DNA of 64,000 nt from the NCBI RefSeq assembly GCF_003148645.1, contig NZ_QGGP01000001.1, positions 62,001 to 126,000 of the forward strand, given 5' to 3'. Both the position numbers and the translations under genes were made by a program. Positions 24,906 to 34,119 of the stretch are shown one piece after another (within the stretch, counting starts at the first letter, position 1; every line of letters starts with the position of its first letter). The notes beneath the pieces were generated by a model that saw nothing but the letters and a program-made list of their open reading frames with translations, did not search any database and was not told the origin of the DNA. Source of the stretch: Xanthomarina spongicola. GTDB taxonomy: Bacteria > Bacteroidota > Bacteroidia > Flavobacteriales > Flavobacteriaceae.

Positions 24906-27900
24906 TTAATGTTTTTGAATAAATAATTTGGTGTTTACATTGTCGAATACAATTTCTATACCAGTATTTATTTGGTCTTTAATTTCTAATTCTTCTGTTA
25001 ATGTTTCAGCTTTTATATACGCCATATTGGTATTAACTGCATCAACAATATTTTCATCTTTTTGAAGTATAACATCAATTCTATCTGTTACTTCAAATCC
25101 TGAATCTTTACGTAAATTTTGAATACGATTAACGAGCTCACGAGCAATCCCTTCTTTTCGTAAATCATCAGAAATAGTAACATCTAAAGCAACAGTTAAA
25201 GCGCCTTCATTAGCCACTAACCAACCTTCGATATCTTGAGATGTTATCTCTACATCTTCAAGTCCTAAAGTAATACTTTTTCCGTTAATTACAACCTCAA
25301 TTTCACCACTTTGCTCGATTTTTTTAATATCACTAGAGGTAAATTGCATAATCGTATTGGCAATCAATTTCATATCCTTACCAAATCGAGGTCCTAAAGC
25401 TTTAAAATTAGGTTTAATTTGTTTTACTAAAATATCTGACGCGTCTTCTAAAAGCTCTATTTCTTTAACGTTTACTTCGTGTTTAATTAAATTGGCAACT
25501 GCTAAAATTTCTTCCTTTTGTTGTTTAGAATCAATAGGAATCATGATTTTTTGTAGTGGCTGACGTACTTTAATCTTCTCTTTAGCTCTTAACGATAATA
25601 CCAAAGATGATATTGTTTGAGCAGCTTCCATTTTGCGTTCTAAACTCTTATTTACAAAAGCAGCATCAAAAACTGGAAAATCTGCTAAATGCACACTTTC
25701 AAACGATTCATTCTTAGTTACTGAATTTAAGTCTAAGTACAATCTATCCATAAAGAAAGGCGCAATTGGTGCTCCTAACTTAGCAATAGTTACCATACAC
25801 GTATATAATGTTTGGTAAGCCGAAATTTTATCTTGCTGATAATCGCCTTTCCAAAAACGCCTTCTGCTTAAACGTACAAACCAGTTACTTACATAATCTT
25901 GTGTAAAATCTGAAATAGCTCTGGCAGCTTTTGTAGGCTCGTAATCTGCATAAAACGTATCTACTTTCTGAATTAAAGTATGTAATTCTGAAAGAATCCA
26001 TCTATCAATTTCAGGTCTTTCGTTTAAAGGAATATCTGCTTCAGCATAACTAAAATTATCCAGATTTGAATATAAAGTAAAGAAGGAATAGGTGTTGTAA
26101 AGTGTTCCGAAGAACTTGCGTTTTACTTCTTCAATACCATCCACATCAAATTTTAAGTTATCCCAAGGATTTGCATTGGCAATCATATACCAACGTGTGG
26201 CATCTGCTCCATAAGTCGATAAAGTCTCAAAAGGATCTGTGGCATTCCCAAGACGTTTGGACATTTTCTGTCCGTTTTTGTCAAGAACCAAACCATTTGA
26301 AACCACATTTTTATAAGCAACCGAGTCGAAAACCATCGTTCCAATGGCATGAAGCGTATAGAACCATCCACGAGTTTGGTCGACACCTTCTGCAATGAAA
26401 TCGGCTGGAAAAGCCTTTTTGTCATCAATTAAGTCGGCGTTTTCAAACGGATAATGCCATTGTGCATAAGGCATAGACCCAGAATCGAACCAGACATCTA
26501 TTAAATCTGCTTCACGTTTCATGGGTTGCCCGCTTTTTGAAACTAGAACAATTTCATCTACAATGTTCTTATGTAAATCTATTTTTGCATAGTTTTCTTC
26601 GGAATTGTTTCCAATTTCAAAACTCTGGAAGATATCAGCCTTCATCATTCCTGCCTGAACAGCAAGTTTCATTTCAGCTTTTAATTCTTCAACAGAACCA
26701 ACACATATTTCCTCTTTCCCATCTTCGGTTCTCCAAATTGGTAATGGAATTCCCCAATAACGTGAACGCGATAAGTTCCAATCGTTAGCATTTGCTAACC
26801 AGTTTCCAAAACGACCTGTACCAGTAGATTTTGGTTTCCAGTTAATGGTTTCATTAAGTTCAAACATTCTGTCTTTTATGTCTGTTACTTTAATAAACCA
26901 AGAGTCTAATGGATAATACAGAATTGGCTTATCTGTTCTCCAGCAATTTGGATAGCTGTGTTTATATTTTTCAACCTTAAAGGCTTTGTTTTCTTCTTTT
27001 AATTTAATGGCAAGTTCAACATCTACAGAACGTTCTGGAGCTTCACCATCGTTGTAATATTCGTTTTTTACGTATTTGCCAGCATATTCGCCCATTTCTG
27101 GTCTGAATCTACCTTGTAAATCTACAAGAGGCACCAAGTTTCCATTCTCATCTTTTACTAACATAGGAGGCACTTCTGGTGTTGCTTGTTTTGCAACCAT
27201 AGCATCATCTGCTCCAAAGGTTGGTGCTGTATGCACAATTCCTGTTCCATCTTCAGTCGTAACGAAATCTCCTGAAATAACTCTAAATGCATTTTCCGGA
27301 TTATCATTTGGCAACGTATAAGGCAACAACTGTTCATAAGTAATTCCTACTAAATCTTTCCCTTTAAATTCTTTTACAACGTAATAAGGAATTTTTTTAT
27401 CTCCAGATTTATAGTCTAATAATTCTGGTTTAGTTTCAACTCTATTGAATTTACCATCAAATTGATTATTAACTAAAGGCTTTGCTAAAACAACATTTAT
27501 AGGTTCAAAAGTATATTGGTTGTATGTTTCAACTAAAACATAGTCGATTTTTGGTCCAACCGTTAATGCTGTATTACTAGGCAACGTCCATGGCGTAGTT
27601 GTCCAAGCTAGAAAATAAATAGTTCCTTCGTTTTGTAAAAAGTCTGGAAGCGATTTTTCATTGGCTTTAAACTGAGCAACAACCGTTGTATCTGTTACGT
27701 CTTGATAGGTTCCAGGTTGGTTTAACTCATGCGAGCTCAATCCAGTTCCAGCTTTTGGTGAATATGGTTGGATAGTATAACCTTTATAAAGCAAACTTTT
27801 ATTGTAGATTTCCTTTAATAACCACCAAACAGATTCCATGTATTTAGGCTCGTAAGTAATATATGGATCATCCATATCTACCCAATAACCCATTTTTTGA

Positions 27901-28310
27901 GTTAGGTCGTTCCAAACGTCTGTATATCGCATAACGGCTTTTCTACAAGCTGCATTGTAATCTTCAACTGAAATGGTTTTCCCAATATCTTCTTTGGTTA
28001 TTCCTAATTCTTTTTCTACACCAAGTTCAATAGGTAGACCATGTGTATCCCAACCAGCTTTACGCTTTACTTGGAATCCTTTCATGGTTTTATATCGAGG
28101 AAAGATATCTTTAATAGCACGAGCTAACACGTGATGCACTCCTGGAAGTCCATTTGCTGAAGGAGGTCCTTCGAAAAACACAAAGGGTTTGTTGCCTTCT
28201 CTGGTGGTAACGCTCTTTTCAAAGATGTTGTTTTCTTGCCAGTAGTTGCTTATTTCATTTGCTACATTTGGCAAGTCAAGTCCTTTATATTCAGGGAATT
28301 TTGTACTCAT
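24906..28310 (-). CDS. ileS: Isoleucine--tRNA ligase, IleRS2-like with GxHH signature
   Basis: A 1134-residue class I synthetase that charges tRNA-Ile, of the long type shared with eukaryotes and resistant bacteria. Motifs include EGPPSANGLPGVHHVL, the editing-domain WTTTPWTLPSNTALTVG, GTGIVHTAPTFGADD, the DVWFDSGSMPYAQ block and the KMSKRLGN loop; the C-terminal tRNA-binding domain follows. The HIGH motif is altered: positions 57-60 read GVHH, the first and third residues of HxGH being exchanged. Published work on IleRS2 links this GxHH swap to extreme mupirocin resistance. An ATG at 28322 would add four residues. The dksA-like gene follows 4 bases after the stop. Confidence 0.95.
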   Translation of the reverse strand: MSTKFPEYKGLDLPNVANEISNYWQENNIFEKSVTTREGNKPFVFFEGPPSANGLPGVHHVLARAIKDIFPRYKTMKGFQVKRKAGWDTHGLPIELGVEKELGITKEDIGKTISVEDYNAACRKAVMRYTDVWNDLTQKMGYWVDMDDPYITYEPKYMESVWWLLKEIYNKSLLYKGYTIQPYSPKAGTGLSSHELNQPGTYQDVTDTTVVAQFKANEKSLPDFLQNEGTIYFLAWTTTPWTLPSNTALTVGPKIDYVLVETYNQYTFEPINVVLAKPLVNNQFDGKFNRVETKPELLDYKSGDKKIPYYVVKEFKGKDLVGITYEQLLPYTLPNDNPENAFRVISGDFVTTEDGTGIVHTAPTFGADDAMVAKQATPEVPPMLVKDENGNLVPLVDLQGRFRPEMGEYAGKYVKNEYYNDGEAPERSVDVELAIKLKEENKAFKVEKYKHSYPNCWRTDKPILYYPLDSWFIKVTDIKDRMFELNETINWKPKSTGTGRFGNWLANANDWNLSRSRYWGIPLPIWRTEDGKEEICVGSVEELKAEMKLAVQAGMMKADIFQSFEIGNNSEENYAKIDLHKNIVDEIVLVSKSGQPMKREADLIDVWFDSGSMPYAQWHYPFENADLIDDKKAFPADFIAEGVDQTRGWFYTLHAIGTMVFDSVAYKNVVSNGLVLDKNGQKMSKRLGNATDPFETLSTYGADATRWYMIANANPWDNLKFDVDGIEEVKRKFFGTLYNTYSFFTLYSNLDNFSYAEADIPLNERPEIDRWILSELHTLIQKVDTFYADYEPTKAARAISDFTQDYVSNWFVRLSRRRFWKGDYQQDKISAYQTLYTCMVTIAKLGAPIAPFFMDRLYLDLNSVTKNESFESVHLADFPVFDAAFVNKSLERKMEAAQTISSLVLSLRAKEKIKVRQPLQKIMIPIDSKQQKEEILAVANLIKHEVNVKEIELLEDASDILVKQIKPNFKALGPRFGKDMKLIANTIMQFTSSDIKKIEQSGEIEVVINGKSITLGLEDVEITSQDIEGWLVANEGALTVALDVTISDDLRKEGIARELVNRIQNLRKDSGFEVTDRIDVILQKDENIVDAVNTNMAYIKAETLTEELEIKDQINTGIEIVFDNVNTKLFIQKH

Positions 28311-28389
28311 GATATCATTCATTCTTTTCGACCTGCGAAAATAATGATTTTTAGGAAAATAGGCGTTGAAAATGTCTTGAAATCCCTAA

Positions 28390-29022
28390 TTAATAATCTA
28401 ATCTGGTTACTATTGGCAAAAACATGGGTCCCAAATAAAAAAACCAAACTATAAAACTGATTATTGATACCGGAAAAACTATGAACAGAATTTGTTTTTT
28501 CATATTTACATTACAGACTTTAAAGAAGAAATATCCAGCTAAAAATAGGATGAATCCATTTTTAATAATTCGGATAAAGTGCTTATTAATATCAGTCATA
28601 TAAGCAGAAAAATTATTAAATAAATTCAATAAAAAATCTAGACTGTCAACTAACGAAAAACTAAATACAGCTAACAATATCCAATCGGTATAATTAAAAT
28701 TATGTTTATCTGAAACCCTTCTTTTTAGGAAAAACCAACTTACAATAGATAACAAAAAAAAGAATGAAATAGCCGTAGAATTAAAAATTTCAGACTTAAA
28801 ACCCAAAGTTTCCTTTAATTCTTGAATTTCAAGGCATCCAAGCAAAAATCCTAAATAGTTATAGGTAAAAACTTTTGATATTTCGCCTCTAGTTATTAAA
28901 GTATCTAGAAGAAAATAAATGAGATTATAGAATTGCGTTTTCAAGGGAAAAAACAACAGAAATAATACAAATGCAAAAATGATTTGATTTGTAATCCATG
29001 ATTGTTTTTTGGCATGATTCAT
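28390..29022 (-). CDS. Unknown multi-spanning membrane protein
   Basis: A 210-residue protein I do not recognise. Five hydrophobic segments can be seen at about 12-28 (IIFAFVLFLLFFPL), 82-98, 113-130, 150-165 and 176-196. Loops carry many Lys, Asn and Asp, and there is no signal peptide, lipobox or known motif. It stands alone between ileS and a dispersed repeat downstream of radA. Base and codon use are like the neighbours. A lineage-specific gene is likely. Confidence 0.6.
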   Translation of the reverse strand: MNHAKKQSWITNQIIFAFVLFLLFFPLKTQFYNLIYFLLDTLITRGEISKVFTYNYLGFLLGCLEIQELKETLGFKSEIFNSTAISFFFLLSIVSWFFLKRRVSDKHNFNYTDWILLAVFSFSLVDSLDFLLNLFNNFSAYMTDINKHFIRIIKNGFILFLAGYFFFKVCNVNMKKQILFIVFPVSIISFIVWFFYLGPMFLPIVTRLDY

Positions 29023-29063
29023 TTATTTATATTGATTTTTAAAAATGAGATTAATTTTTTGGA

Positions 29064-29143
29064 GTTGCATATTGCGACTTCAAGAGTCTGATTTATTACA
29101 AACAATAAACAGATTGCCACGACCTAAAGGTCTCGCAATGACG
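29064..29143. repeat. Dispersed GTCATTGCGAG-type palindromic repeat
   Basis: On the minus strand this begins with CGTCATTGCGAGACC. Two hairpins are visible: ATTGC...GCAAT arms (29113-29117 with 29135-29139) enclosing GACCT-AA-AGGTC (29121-29132), and GACT/AGTC (29076-29079 with 29085-29088). ATTGCGACTT at 29071-29080 looks like a decayed second copy of the outer arm. The core is the widespread bacterial intergenic repeat family starting GTCATTGCGAG. It abuts the radA stop codon and may help end the radA transcript. Confidence 0.65.
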
Positions 29144-30502
29144 CTAAACAATAAATCCAACTAAATCCTCAATCTTAGAAATCAATTGGATTTTAATAAC
29201 TGTGTTTTTCAAGGCTATTTTATTGTATTTAGAAACAAATATGGTTGAAAATCCTAATTTTTCGGCTTCAAGGATACGTTGTTCTACACGTTGCACAGGA
29301 CGGATTTCTCCTGATAAACCAACCTCGGCTGCAAAACAAATATCTTTTTGTAAAGCTTCGTCTTCATTAGAAGATAAAATGGCTGCAACTACTGCTAAAT
29401 CAATTGCTGGATCGTCCACTGTAATACCTCCAGTAATATTTAAAAAGACATCTTTTGCTCCAAGTTTAAATCCTGCTCGTTTTTCTAAAACAGCTAATAG
29501 CATGTTTAAACGTTTTGCGTTAAAACCTGTAGCAGAACGTTGTGGAGTTCCGTAAACTGCAGTACTAACTAAGGCTTGTACTTCAATCATTAATGGTCGC
29601 ATACCTTCTAGAGTTGCGGCTACGGCATTTCCTGAAAGCTCATCGTCTTTTTTGGAGATTAAGATTTCACTTGGATTTGACACTTCACGCAATCCAGAAC
29701 CTTGCATTTCGTAAATACCTAATTCGTTGGTAGAACCAAATCGGTTTTTATTGGCTCTAAGAATTCTGAACACATGATTTCTGTCGCCTTCAAACTGTAG
29801 AACCGTATCGACCATGTGTTCTAAAATTTTTGGCCCTGCAATGTTACCATCTTTAGTTATATGACCAATTAGAATTACTGGAGTTGCAGTTTCTTTTGCA
29901 AATTTTATTAGTTCTGTAGTGCACTCTTTTATTTGAGAAATGCTTCCTGAAGAAGACTCAATATAATCGCTATGTAAAGTTTGAATAGAATCTATGACAA
30001 TGATGTCTGGTTCCAGATCCTCAATTTGCTTGAAAATGTTTTGAGTTTTTGTTTCAGTTAAAATGTAACAATTACTACTATTTGGATTGATGCGTTCAGC
30101 ACGCATTTTTATTTGCTTCTGGCTTTCTTCACCAGAAACGTATAAGGTTTTATAAGGTAATTTTAAAGCTATTTGAAGTAATAAGGTACTTTTTCCAATA
30201 CCAGGTTCGCCTCCCAACAATATTAATGAACCAGGAACAATACCTCCACCAAGTACACGATTAAATTCTTGGTCGCTAGTTGCCATTCTCGCATCTTGAG
30301 ATGCGTCAATCTCATTAATTAATAAGGGTTTTGAAACACGTTTTGATGCTGAAGTTGGTGTTTTCCAATCGCTTTTTTCAGCTTTTTGAATGACTTCTTC
30401 TGCAATAGTATTCCACTCTTTACAAGCCGTACATTGTCCTTGCCATTTAGAATATTGCGAGCCACAATTTTGACAAAAAAAAGTTGTTTTTACTTTAGCC
30501 AT
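29144..30502 (-). CDS. radA: DNA repair protein RadA/Sms
   Basis: A 452-residue hexameric branch-migration helicase used in recombination repair. The N-terminal zinc finger (CQNCG and CTACKEW, residues about 9-31) is followed by the RecA-like core with Walker A GGEPGIGKSTLLLQ near 92-105, Walker B LEPDIIVIDSIQTL, and the RadA-specific KNRFGS loop. A C-terminal Lon-like domain (GTPQRSATGFNAKR then VDDPAIDLAVVAAI) completes it. A perfect hairpin repeat lies 7 bases above its start codon and a dispersed repeat right after its stop. Confidence 0.95.
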   Translation of the reverse strand: MAKVKTTFFCQNCGSQYSKWQGQCTACKEWNTIAEEVIQKAEKSDWKTPTSASKRVSKPLLINEIDASQDARMATSDQEFNRVLGGGIVPGSLILLGGEPGIGKSTLLLQIALKLPYKTLYVSGEESQKQIKMRAERINPNSSNCYILTETKTQNIFKQIEDLEPDIIVIDSIQTLHSDYIESSSGSISQIKECTTELIKFAKETATPVILIGHITKDGNIAGPKILEHMVDTVLQFEGDRNHVFRILRANKNRFGSTNELGIYEMQGSGLREVSNPSEILISKKDDELSGNAVAATLEGMRPLMIEVQALVSTAVYGTPQRSATGFNAKRLNMLLAVLEKRAGFKLGAKDVFLNITGGITVDDPAIDLAVVAAILSSNEDEALQKDICFAAEVGLSGEIRPVQRVEQRILEAEKLGFSTIFVSKYNKIALKNTVIKIQLISKIEDLVGFIV

Positions 30503-30508
30503 GTTTAC

Positions 30509-30526
30509 TTCCTGCGAAAGCAGGAA
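30509..30526. repeat. Perfect hairpin repeat in the radA leader
   Basis: TTCCTGC, a GAAA loop on the plus strand and GCAGGAA form a perfect 7-bp stem. Sequences of this kind (TTCCTGC..GCAGGAAT) recur between genes in Flavobacteriaceae. Here it would sit in the radA 5' leader, 7 bases before the ATG at 30502, close enough to affect ribosome access. Confidence 0.55.
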
Positions 30527-30595
30527 TCTTATTTTTTAGATTTAATACTTTTCTTGTTTAGAATTTTACAAGGTTTTTTCGATTTTTCAAGTGGT

Positions 30596-31744
30596 TTAAT
30601 ATCCGAAATCTGCTTTAATTTCATCTGCCTTTTCAAGAACTAAATCTTTTGTAATGCCTCCAATTTCTTTTAAAGAGTAAGCAGATTGATAGGTTTTCAT
30701 AGCTTTTTTAGGCTCTCCTGTTTCTTCATAAAATCTTGCTAGATAGAACGTTCCTAACATAGTTTCAGGATATTGCTTTCTTGCTATTTTACCTAAGTCT
30801 TCAAAATACTGAAACTGTTCTGTTTTTTCAATAGCAGCTTCAATAGCTTTAAAATCGTTTATTAAAATTTGTTTATCGATTCCAAATAAATCTAAAATCG
30901 TTTGATATTTTTCTTCTAGATATACAACTGGTGATGAATCAAGCTTTAATATGGCATCTTTGTATTCCTTTTTACTGATTGGTTGATACACAAAAAAGAT
31001 TTTCTGTAAAGCATCTGGAATAACATAAGCTGGCAAAGAATAATGAGAAGGCTCTTCTAGCTTTTTAAAATTGTAAAGAATATTCTTATTATCAATTCCA
31101 GAAATGGCAGTATTTAAAGCTTCTGAACTCGCTTTTATAGCTGTAACGTCATTATCTGAAGTTGCTAAGTAATAAAATATTTTTGTTTGAAATTTTGTAA
31201 GTCTTTCCGGAATATACGAAATCATATCTGGAGCCAAATCTGGACTAATTGCTATGTAGGCTTTGAATAATGGATCGCCTTTTAATAAATAATAATTTAT
31301 AAAATTGGCAGTTTCTCCATGACCAATTGCAACTCTAAAATTTTCAGTTCTATAATTATTTTCTAAATGAGGGATTAATTCCATTCCTATAAATTCGAAG
31401 AATGCAGCTCCAGATTCAATTGGCAGAGAATTTTGTTCTGAATAATACACGTCTGAATTTCTTGTGTCTACTTGATTAACACCAACAACAATTGCATCTG
31501 GCATGTCTTCCCAATAAGAATAATAATCTACATTTCCTGCAACTGCTTCAAACATATAATCGCCATCGAACACCATAATTATTGGGTATTTTTTATCTGG
31601 ATGGTCATCATAACCTCTTGGCAATTGAATTTTTACTTCACGAGTTTCTGATAATTTTGCAGAATTAAACGGTTCGTAAATGAATTGCGCATTTGCAAAT
31701 TGGATACAAATAAAAAAGACTAGTAAATAGATGTATTTTTTCAT
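30596..31744 (-). CDS. Esterase-fold protein lacking the catalytic serine, with C-terminal TPR
   Basis: A 382-residue secreted protein. A signal peptide (1-20, ending FANAQ) precedes a putative-esterase (PF00756-like) alpha/beta-hydrolase domain: YPIIMVFDGDYMFE, VVGVNQVDTRNSD, then the nucleophile elbow. The elbow reads AIGHGETANF, so Gly143 replaces the Ser of GHSxG. A later His (EPSHYSLPAYV) is kept. The last 100 residues (GTFYLARFYEETGEPKKAMKTY) look like a TPR. The fold therefore may bind rather than cut. The start at 31744 is chosen because an ATG at 31771 lies within a probable -7 box. It lies upstream of radA and downstream of the flippase-like gene. Confidence 0.75.
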   Translation of the reverse strand: MKKYIYLLVFFICIQFANAQFIYEPFNSAKLSETREVKIQLPRGYDDHPDKKYPIIMVFDGDYMFEAVAGNVDYYSYWEDMPDAIVVGVNQVDTRNSDVYYSEQNSLPIESGAAFFEFIGMELIPHLENNYRTENFRVAIGHGETANFINYYLLKGDPLFKAYIAISPDLAPDMISYIPERLTKFQTKIFYYLATSDNDVTAIKASSEALNTAISGIDNKNILYNFKKLEEPSHYSLPAYVIPDALQKIFFVYQPISKKEYKDAILKLDSSPVVYLEEKYQTILDLFGIDKQILINDFKAIEAAIEKTEQFQYFEDLGKIARKQYPETMLGTFYLARFYEETGEPKKAMKTYQSAYSLKEIGGITKDLVLEKADEIKADFGY

Positions 31745-31767
31745 TTTCACATGGTTAAGGTTGCCAT

Positions 31768-31775
31768 GCAAGGTA
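31768..31775 (-). promoter_or_regulatory. Possible -7 box (TACCTTGC) for the esterase-like gene
   Basis: The minus strand reads TACCTTGC, one T short of TAnnTTTGC, 24-32 bases before the chosen start at 31744. The longer ORF start at 31771 falls inside it. Confidence 0.3.
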
Positions 31776-31809
31776 ATAAATTACAAATAAGATTTAAAAT
31801 ATATCTTAT

Positions 31810-32796
31810 TTAAACTTCATCTTTATTATTGCTTATTTTAACGCTTCTATTCTTGTTAAAAACAGGCAATAGTATTAATGATAATCCTCCACCTAAAACA
31901 AGTAGCAATGTTTGAGATGTCCAAACAATCCAACCAAAAGCTATACTTGGGGCTTCTGGTATAGCAAAAAGTGAAAAAGCTGCGTAAACAGCAATAGGAT
32001 AAGAACCAATACCTCCATTAGTTGCTGCAATACTGAAGCTGGCTGAAATGAATCCTATTAATATTGCTCCAAAAGGGATGTTATCTAACTCGGTTAATGA
32101 AAATGATGTTACGTAGAACATAGCAATATACATGCTCCAAATAAAAAAGGTATGACCAATAAAAGCCCATTTCTTTTTCATTTTAAAAATACTTAAAACT
32201 CCTTCTAAAAGGCCAGAAACAAAGGTTCTTATTTTAAGAGCAAATGTGGTTTTGCTTGATTTAATAAAATTCATGCCAACAAAAGCAAGAACTGACAAAA
32301 CAATCAAACCAATAGCAATATGTAAAGTGTTAAATTTTTCAACAAAAAACTGATAGATAAAATCGAATTGAATAAAAAGCGTGATGGCAATAATAAAAAC
32401 CATAACTAATAGGTCTGCAATACGTTCGGACACAATAGTTCCAAAACCTTTTTCGAAAGGAACATCTTCGTAAGTAGTTAATACAGATGCTCTGGCAACT
32501 TCTCCAGCTCTAGGTATGGTATAATTAATTAAGTAGGCCGCAAAAACAGCCATAATACTATTACTTAAACGAACTTTATAACCTAAAGGTTCTAATAGAA
32601 ACTGCCATCTATAAGCTCTAGATAAATGACTAAGCAAACCAAAACTCATACCTAGTATTATCCAACTGTAATTAGCATTTTTAAAATAGGCTAGAAGTTC
32701 TGTTAAAGGGACTTTAGATAAAGAATACCATATTAAAAAAACTCCCAACAATATTGGGAGTAGGATTTTAAGGTATTTTTTTATCGATGGATTCAA
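31810..32796 (-). CDS. Lysylphosphatidylglycerol synthase transmembrane-type (UPF0104) flippase-like protein
   Basis: A 328-residue inner-membrane protein with about eight hydrophobic segments (for instance LLPILLGVFLIWYSL near 11-25 and LPVFNK-adjacent TLLLVLGGGLSLILL near 295-310). The pattern fits the LPG_synthase_TM family: SRAYRWQFLLEPLGY, IPRAGEVARASVLTTYE with the conserved RxGE core, SERIADLLVM and NGGIGSYPIAVYA. Members flip lipids or lipid-linked precursors; there is no lysyl-transferase domain here. It starts 2 bases before the end of panD and is likely part of the panC-panD operon. Confidence 0.85.
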   Translation of the reverse strand: MNPSIKKYLKILLPILLGVFLIWYSLSKVPLTELLAYFKNANYSWIILGMSFGLLSHLSRAYRWQFLLEPLGYKVRLSNSIMAVFAAYLINYTIPRAGEVARASVLTTYEDVPFEKGFGTIVSERIADLLVMVFIIAITLFIQFDFIYQFFVEKFNTLHIAIGLIVLSVLAFVGMNFIKSSKTTFALKIRTFVSGLLEGVLSIFKMKKKWAFIGHTFFIWSMYIAMFYVTSFSLTELDNIPFGAILIGFISASFSIAATNGGIGSYPIAVYAAFSLFAIPEAPSIAFGWIVWTSQTLLLVLGGGLSLILLPVFNKNRSVKISNNKDEV

Positions 32797-32798
32797 CT

Positions 32799-33149
32799 TT
32801 ATATAAGTCTATTCGTCGCTTCGTCTGGGAACACTAATGAAGGCTTAAACACTTTGGCTTCTTCAATGTCCATAAATGCATACGTAATTAAAATAAGTGT
32901 GTCACCTACAGCTACTTTTCTAGCTGCTGCACCATTTAGCGTGATTTCTCCACTTTTTCTAGGGCCTGGAATTACGTATGTTTCTAAACGTTCTCCATTA
33001 TCGTTATTTACAATCTGGACTTTTTCACCTTGAATAATATTGGCAGCATCCATTAAATCTTCATCGATAGTAATACTACCTATGTAATTAAGGTCTGCAC
33101 CTGTACACTTTACTCTGTGAATTTTAGATTTTACAACTTGTATTTGCAT
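32799..33149 (-). CDS. panD: Aspartate 1-decarboxylase
   Basis: A 116-residue pyruvoyl enzyme making beta-alanine from aspartate for pantothenate. It is made as a proenzyme cut between Gly and Ser to form the pyruvoyl group: the site is YIGSITID with Ser25. The conserved [14 protein letters not shown] start and [15 protein letters not shown] block are present. It lies 13 bases after panC and just before the flippase-like gene. Confidence 0.95.
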   Translation of the reverse strand: MQIQVVKSKIHRVKCTGADLNYIGSITIDEDLMDAANIIQGEKVQIVNNDNGERLETYVIPGPRKSGEITLNGAAARKVAVGDTLILITYAFMDIEEAKVFKPSLVFPDEATNRLI

Positions 33150-33162
33150 GTGGCAAAGGTAA

Positions 33163-34011
33163 TTAATTTAGTGCGATATTATCAATTAATCTGATATCGT
33201 CTGCATAAACAGCAATAAACGCACGATATGTTTTTTTCTTTGTTTTTCTTTTAACAGGTTTTAATGTTTTAGCATCAGAAATAATAAAATACTCTAATGT
33301 TAATAATTTGTGGTTAGCAAATTCATTTTCAACCCATTCCGTAACCTTATTAGCACTTTTTGTGCCAAACTTTTTCTTGGCAGTCTTTAATGTTTTGTAT
33401 ATAAATGGTGCTGCTTGTTTATAGTCTTCTTTTAATCTCACATTTCTGGAACTCATGGCTAAACCACTTTGTTCTCTATGGATATTGCAACCAATAATAT
33501 TAACTGGAATCTGGTGTTTTTCAACCAGTTTTTTAATAATCATTAATTGTTGATAATCTTTCTTTCCAAAATAAGCATAATCAGGAGTTACAATTTCAAA
33601 CAAGCGCTTTACTATAGTTCCAACACCATTAAAGTGTCCAGCTCTAAATTTACCTTCCATTTCAAATTCCAATCCATCAAAATAAAAATTCTCAGAAATT
33701 GTATCTCCTTCGTATATATCTTTTACTGTTGGTGCATAGATTATGATGTTTTTAGAGAAATTAGCTAACAATTTAGTGTCTGCTTCTAATGTTCTAGGGT
33801 ATTTTTTTAAATCTTCTTGATTATCAAACTGGGTTGGATTTACAAAAATACTTACAACAACAATGTCATTTTTTATAAAAGCTTCTTTTACTAAAGATAA
33901 ATGACCTTCATGTAAAGCTCCCATAGTGGGAACGAAGCCTATAGACAATTTTTTTGTCTTGATTTGCTTGATGTATTTTTGAATTTGTATTTTTTCAGAA
34001 AAAATCTTCAC
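33163..34011 (-). CDS. panC: Pantothenate synthetase
   Basis: A 282-residue enzyme joining pantoate and beta-alanine with ATP. Visible are [16 protein letters not shown] (HIGH-like ATP site), [18 protein letters not shown], the [16 protein letters not shown] loop and MSSRNVRL. Together with panD it supplies the last steps of pantothenate synthesis. It is the first gene of the run, with its own -7 box, and diverges from the GT5-domain gene. Confidence 0.95.
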   Translation of the reverse strand: MKIFSEKIQIQKYIKQIKTKKLSIGFVPTMGALHEGHLSLVKEAFIKNDIVVVSIFVNPTQFDNQEDLKKYPRTLEADTKLLANFSKNIIIYAPTVKDIYEGDTISENFYFDGLEFEMEGKFRAGHFNGVGTIVKRLFEIVTPDYAYFGKKDYQQLMIIKKLVEKHQIPVNIIGCNIHREQSGLAMSSRNVRLKEDYKQAAPFIYKTLKTAKKKFGTKSANKVTEWVENEFANHKLLTLEYFIISDAKTLKPVKRKTKKKTYRAFIAVYADDIRLIDNIALN

Positions 34012-34033
34012 CTTTAATAAAATATTAACGCGT

Positions 34034-34042
34034 GCAAACTTA
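34034..34042 (-). promoter_or_regulatory. -7 box (TAAGTTTGC) for the panC operon
   Basis: The minus strand reads TAAGTTTGC, a full TAnnTTTGC match, 23-31 bases before the panC ATG at 34011. Confidence 0.55.
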
Positions 34043-34073
34043 ATATTTTACAATGAATCTGCATAAAATTTTG

Positions 34074-34082
34074 TACTTTTGC
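34074..34082 (+). promoter_or_regulatory. -7 box (TACTTTTGC) for the GT5-DUF4270-glmS operon
   Basis: TACTTTTGC matches TAnnTTTGC and lies 38-46 bases before the ATG at 34120. It is divergent from and 31 bases away from the panC box. Confidence 0.55.
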
Positions 34083-34119
34083 GTGTTTTTTATTTTGAAT
34101 TACTAAAAGCAATAAGTTT

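Noticed and set aside
26102-26788. Several 80-100-codon frames on both strands within ileS.
   Set aside because: They lie wholly inside the intact synthetase gene in other frames.
29064-29143. A CRISPR or transposon end from the repeat near radA.
   Set aside because: There is a single nested palindrome with no regular spacers, no terminal transposase and no target duplication; it suits a dispersed intergenic repeat.
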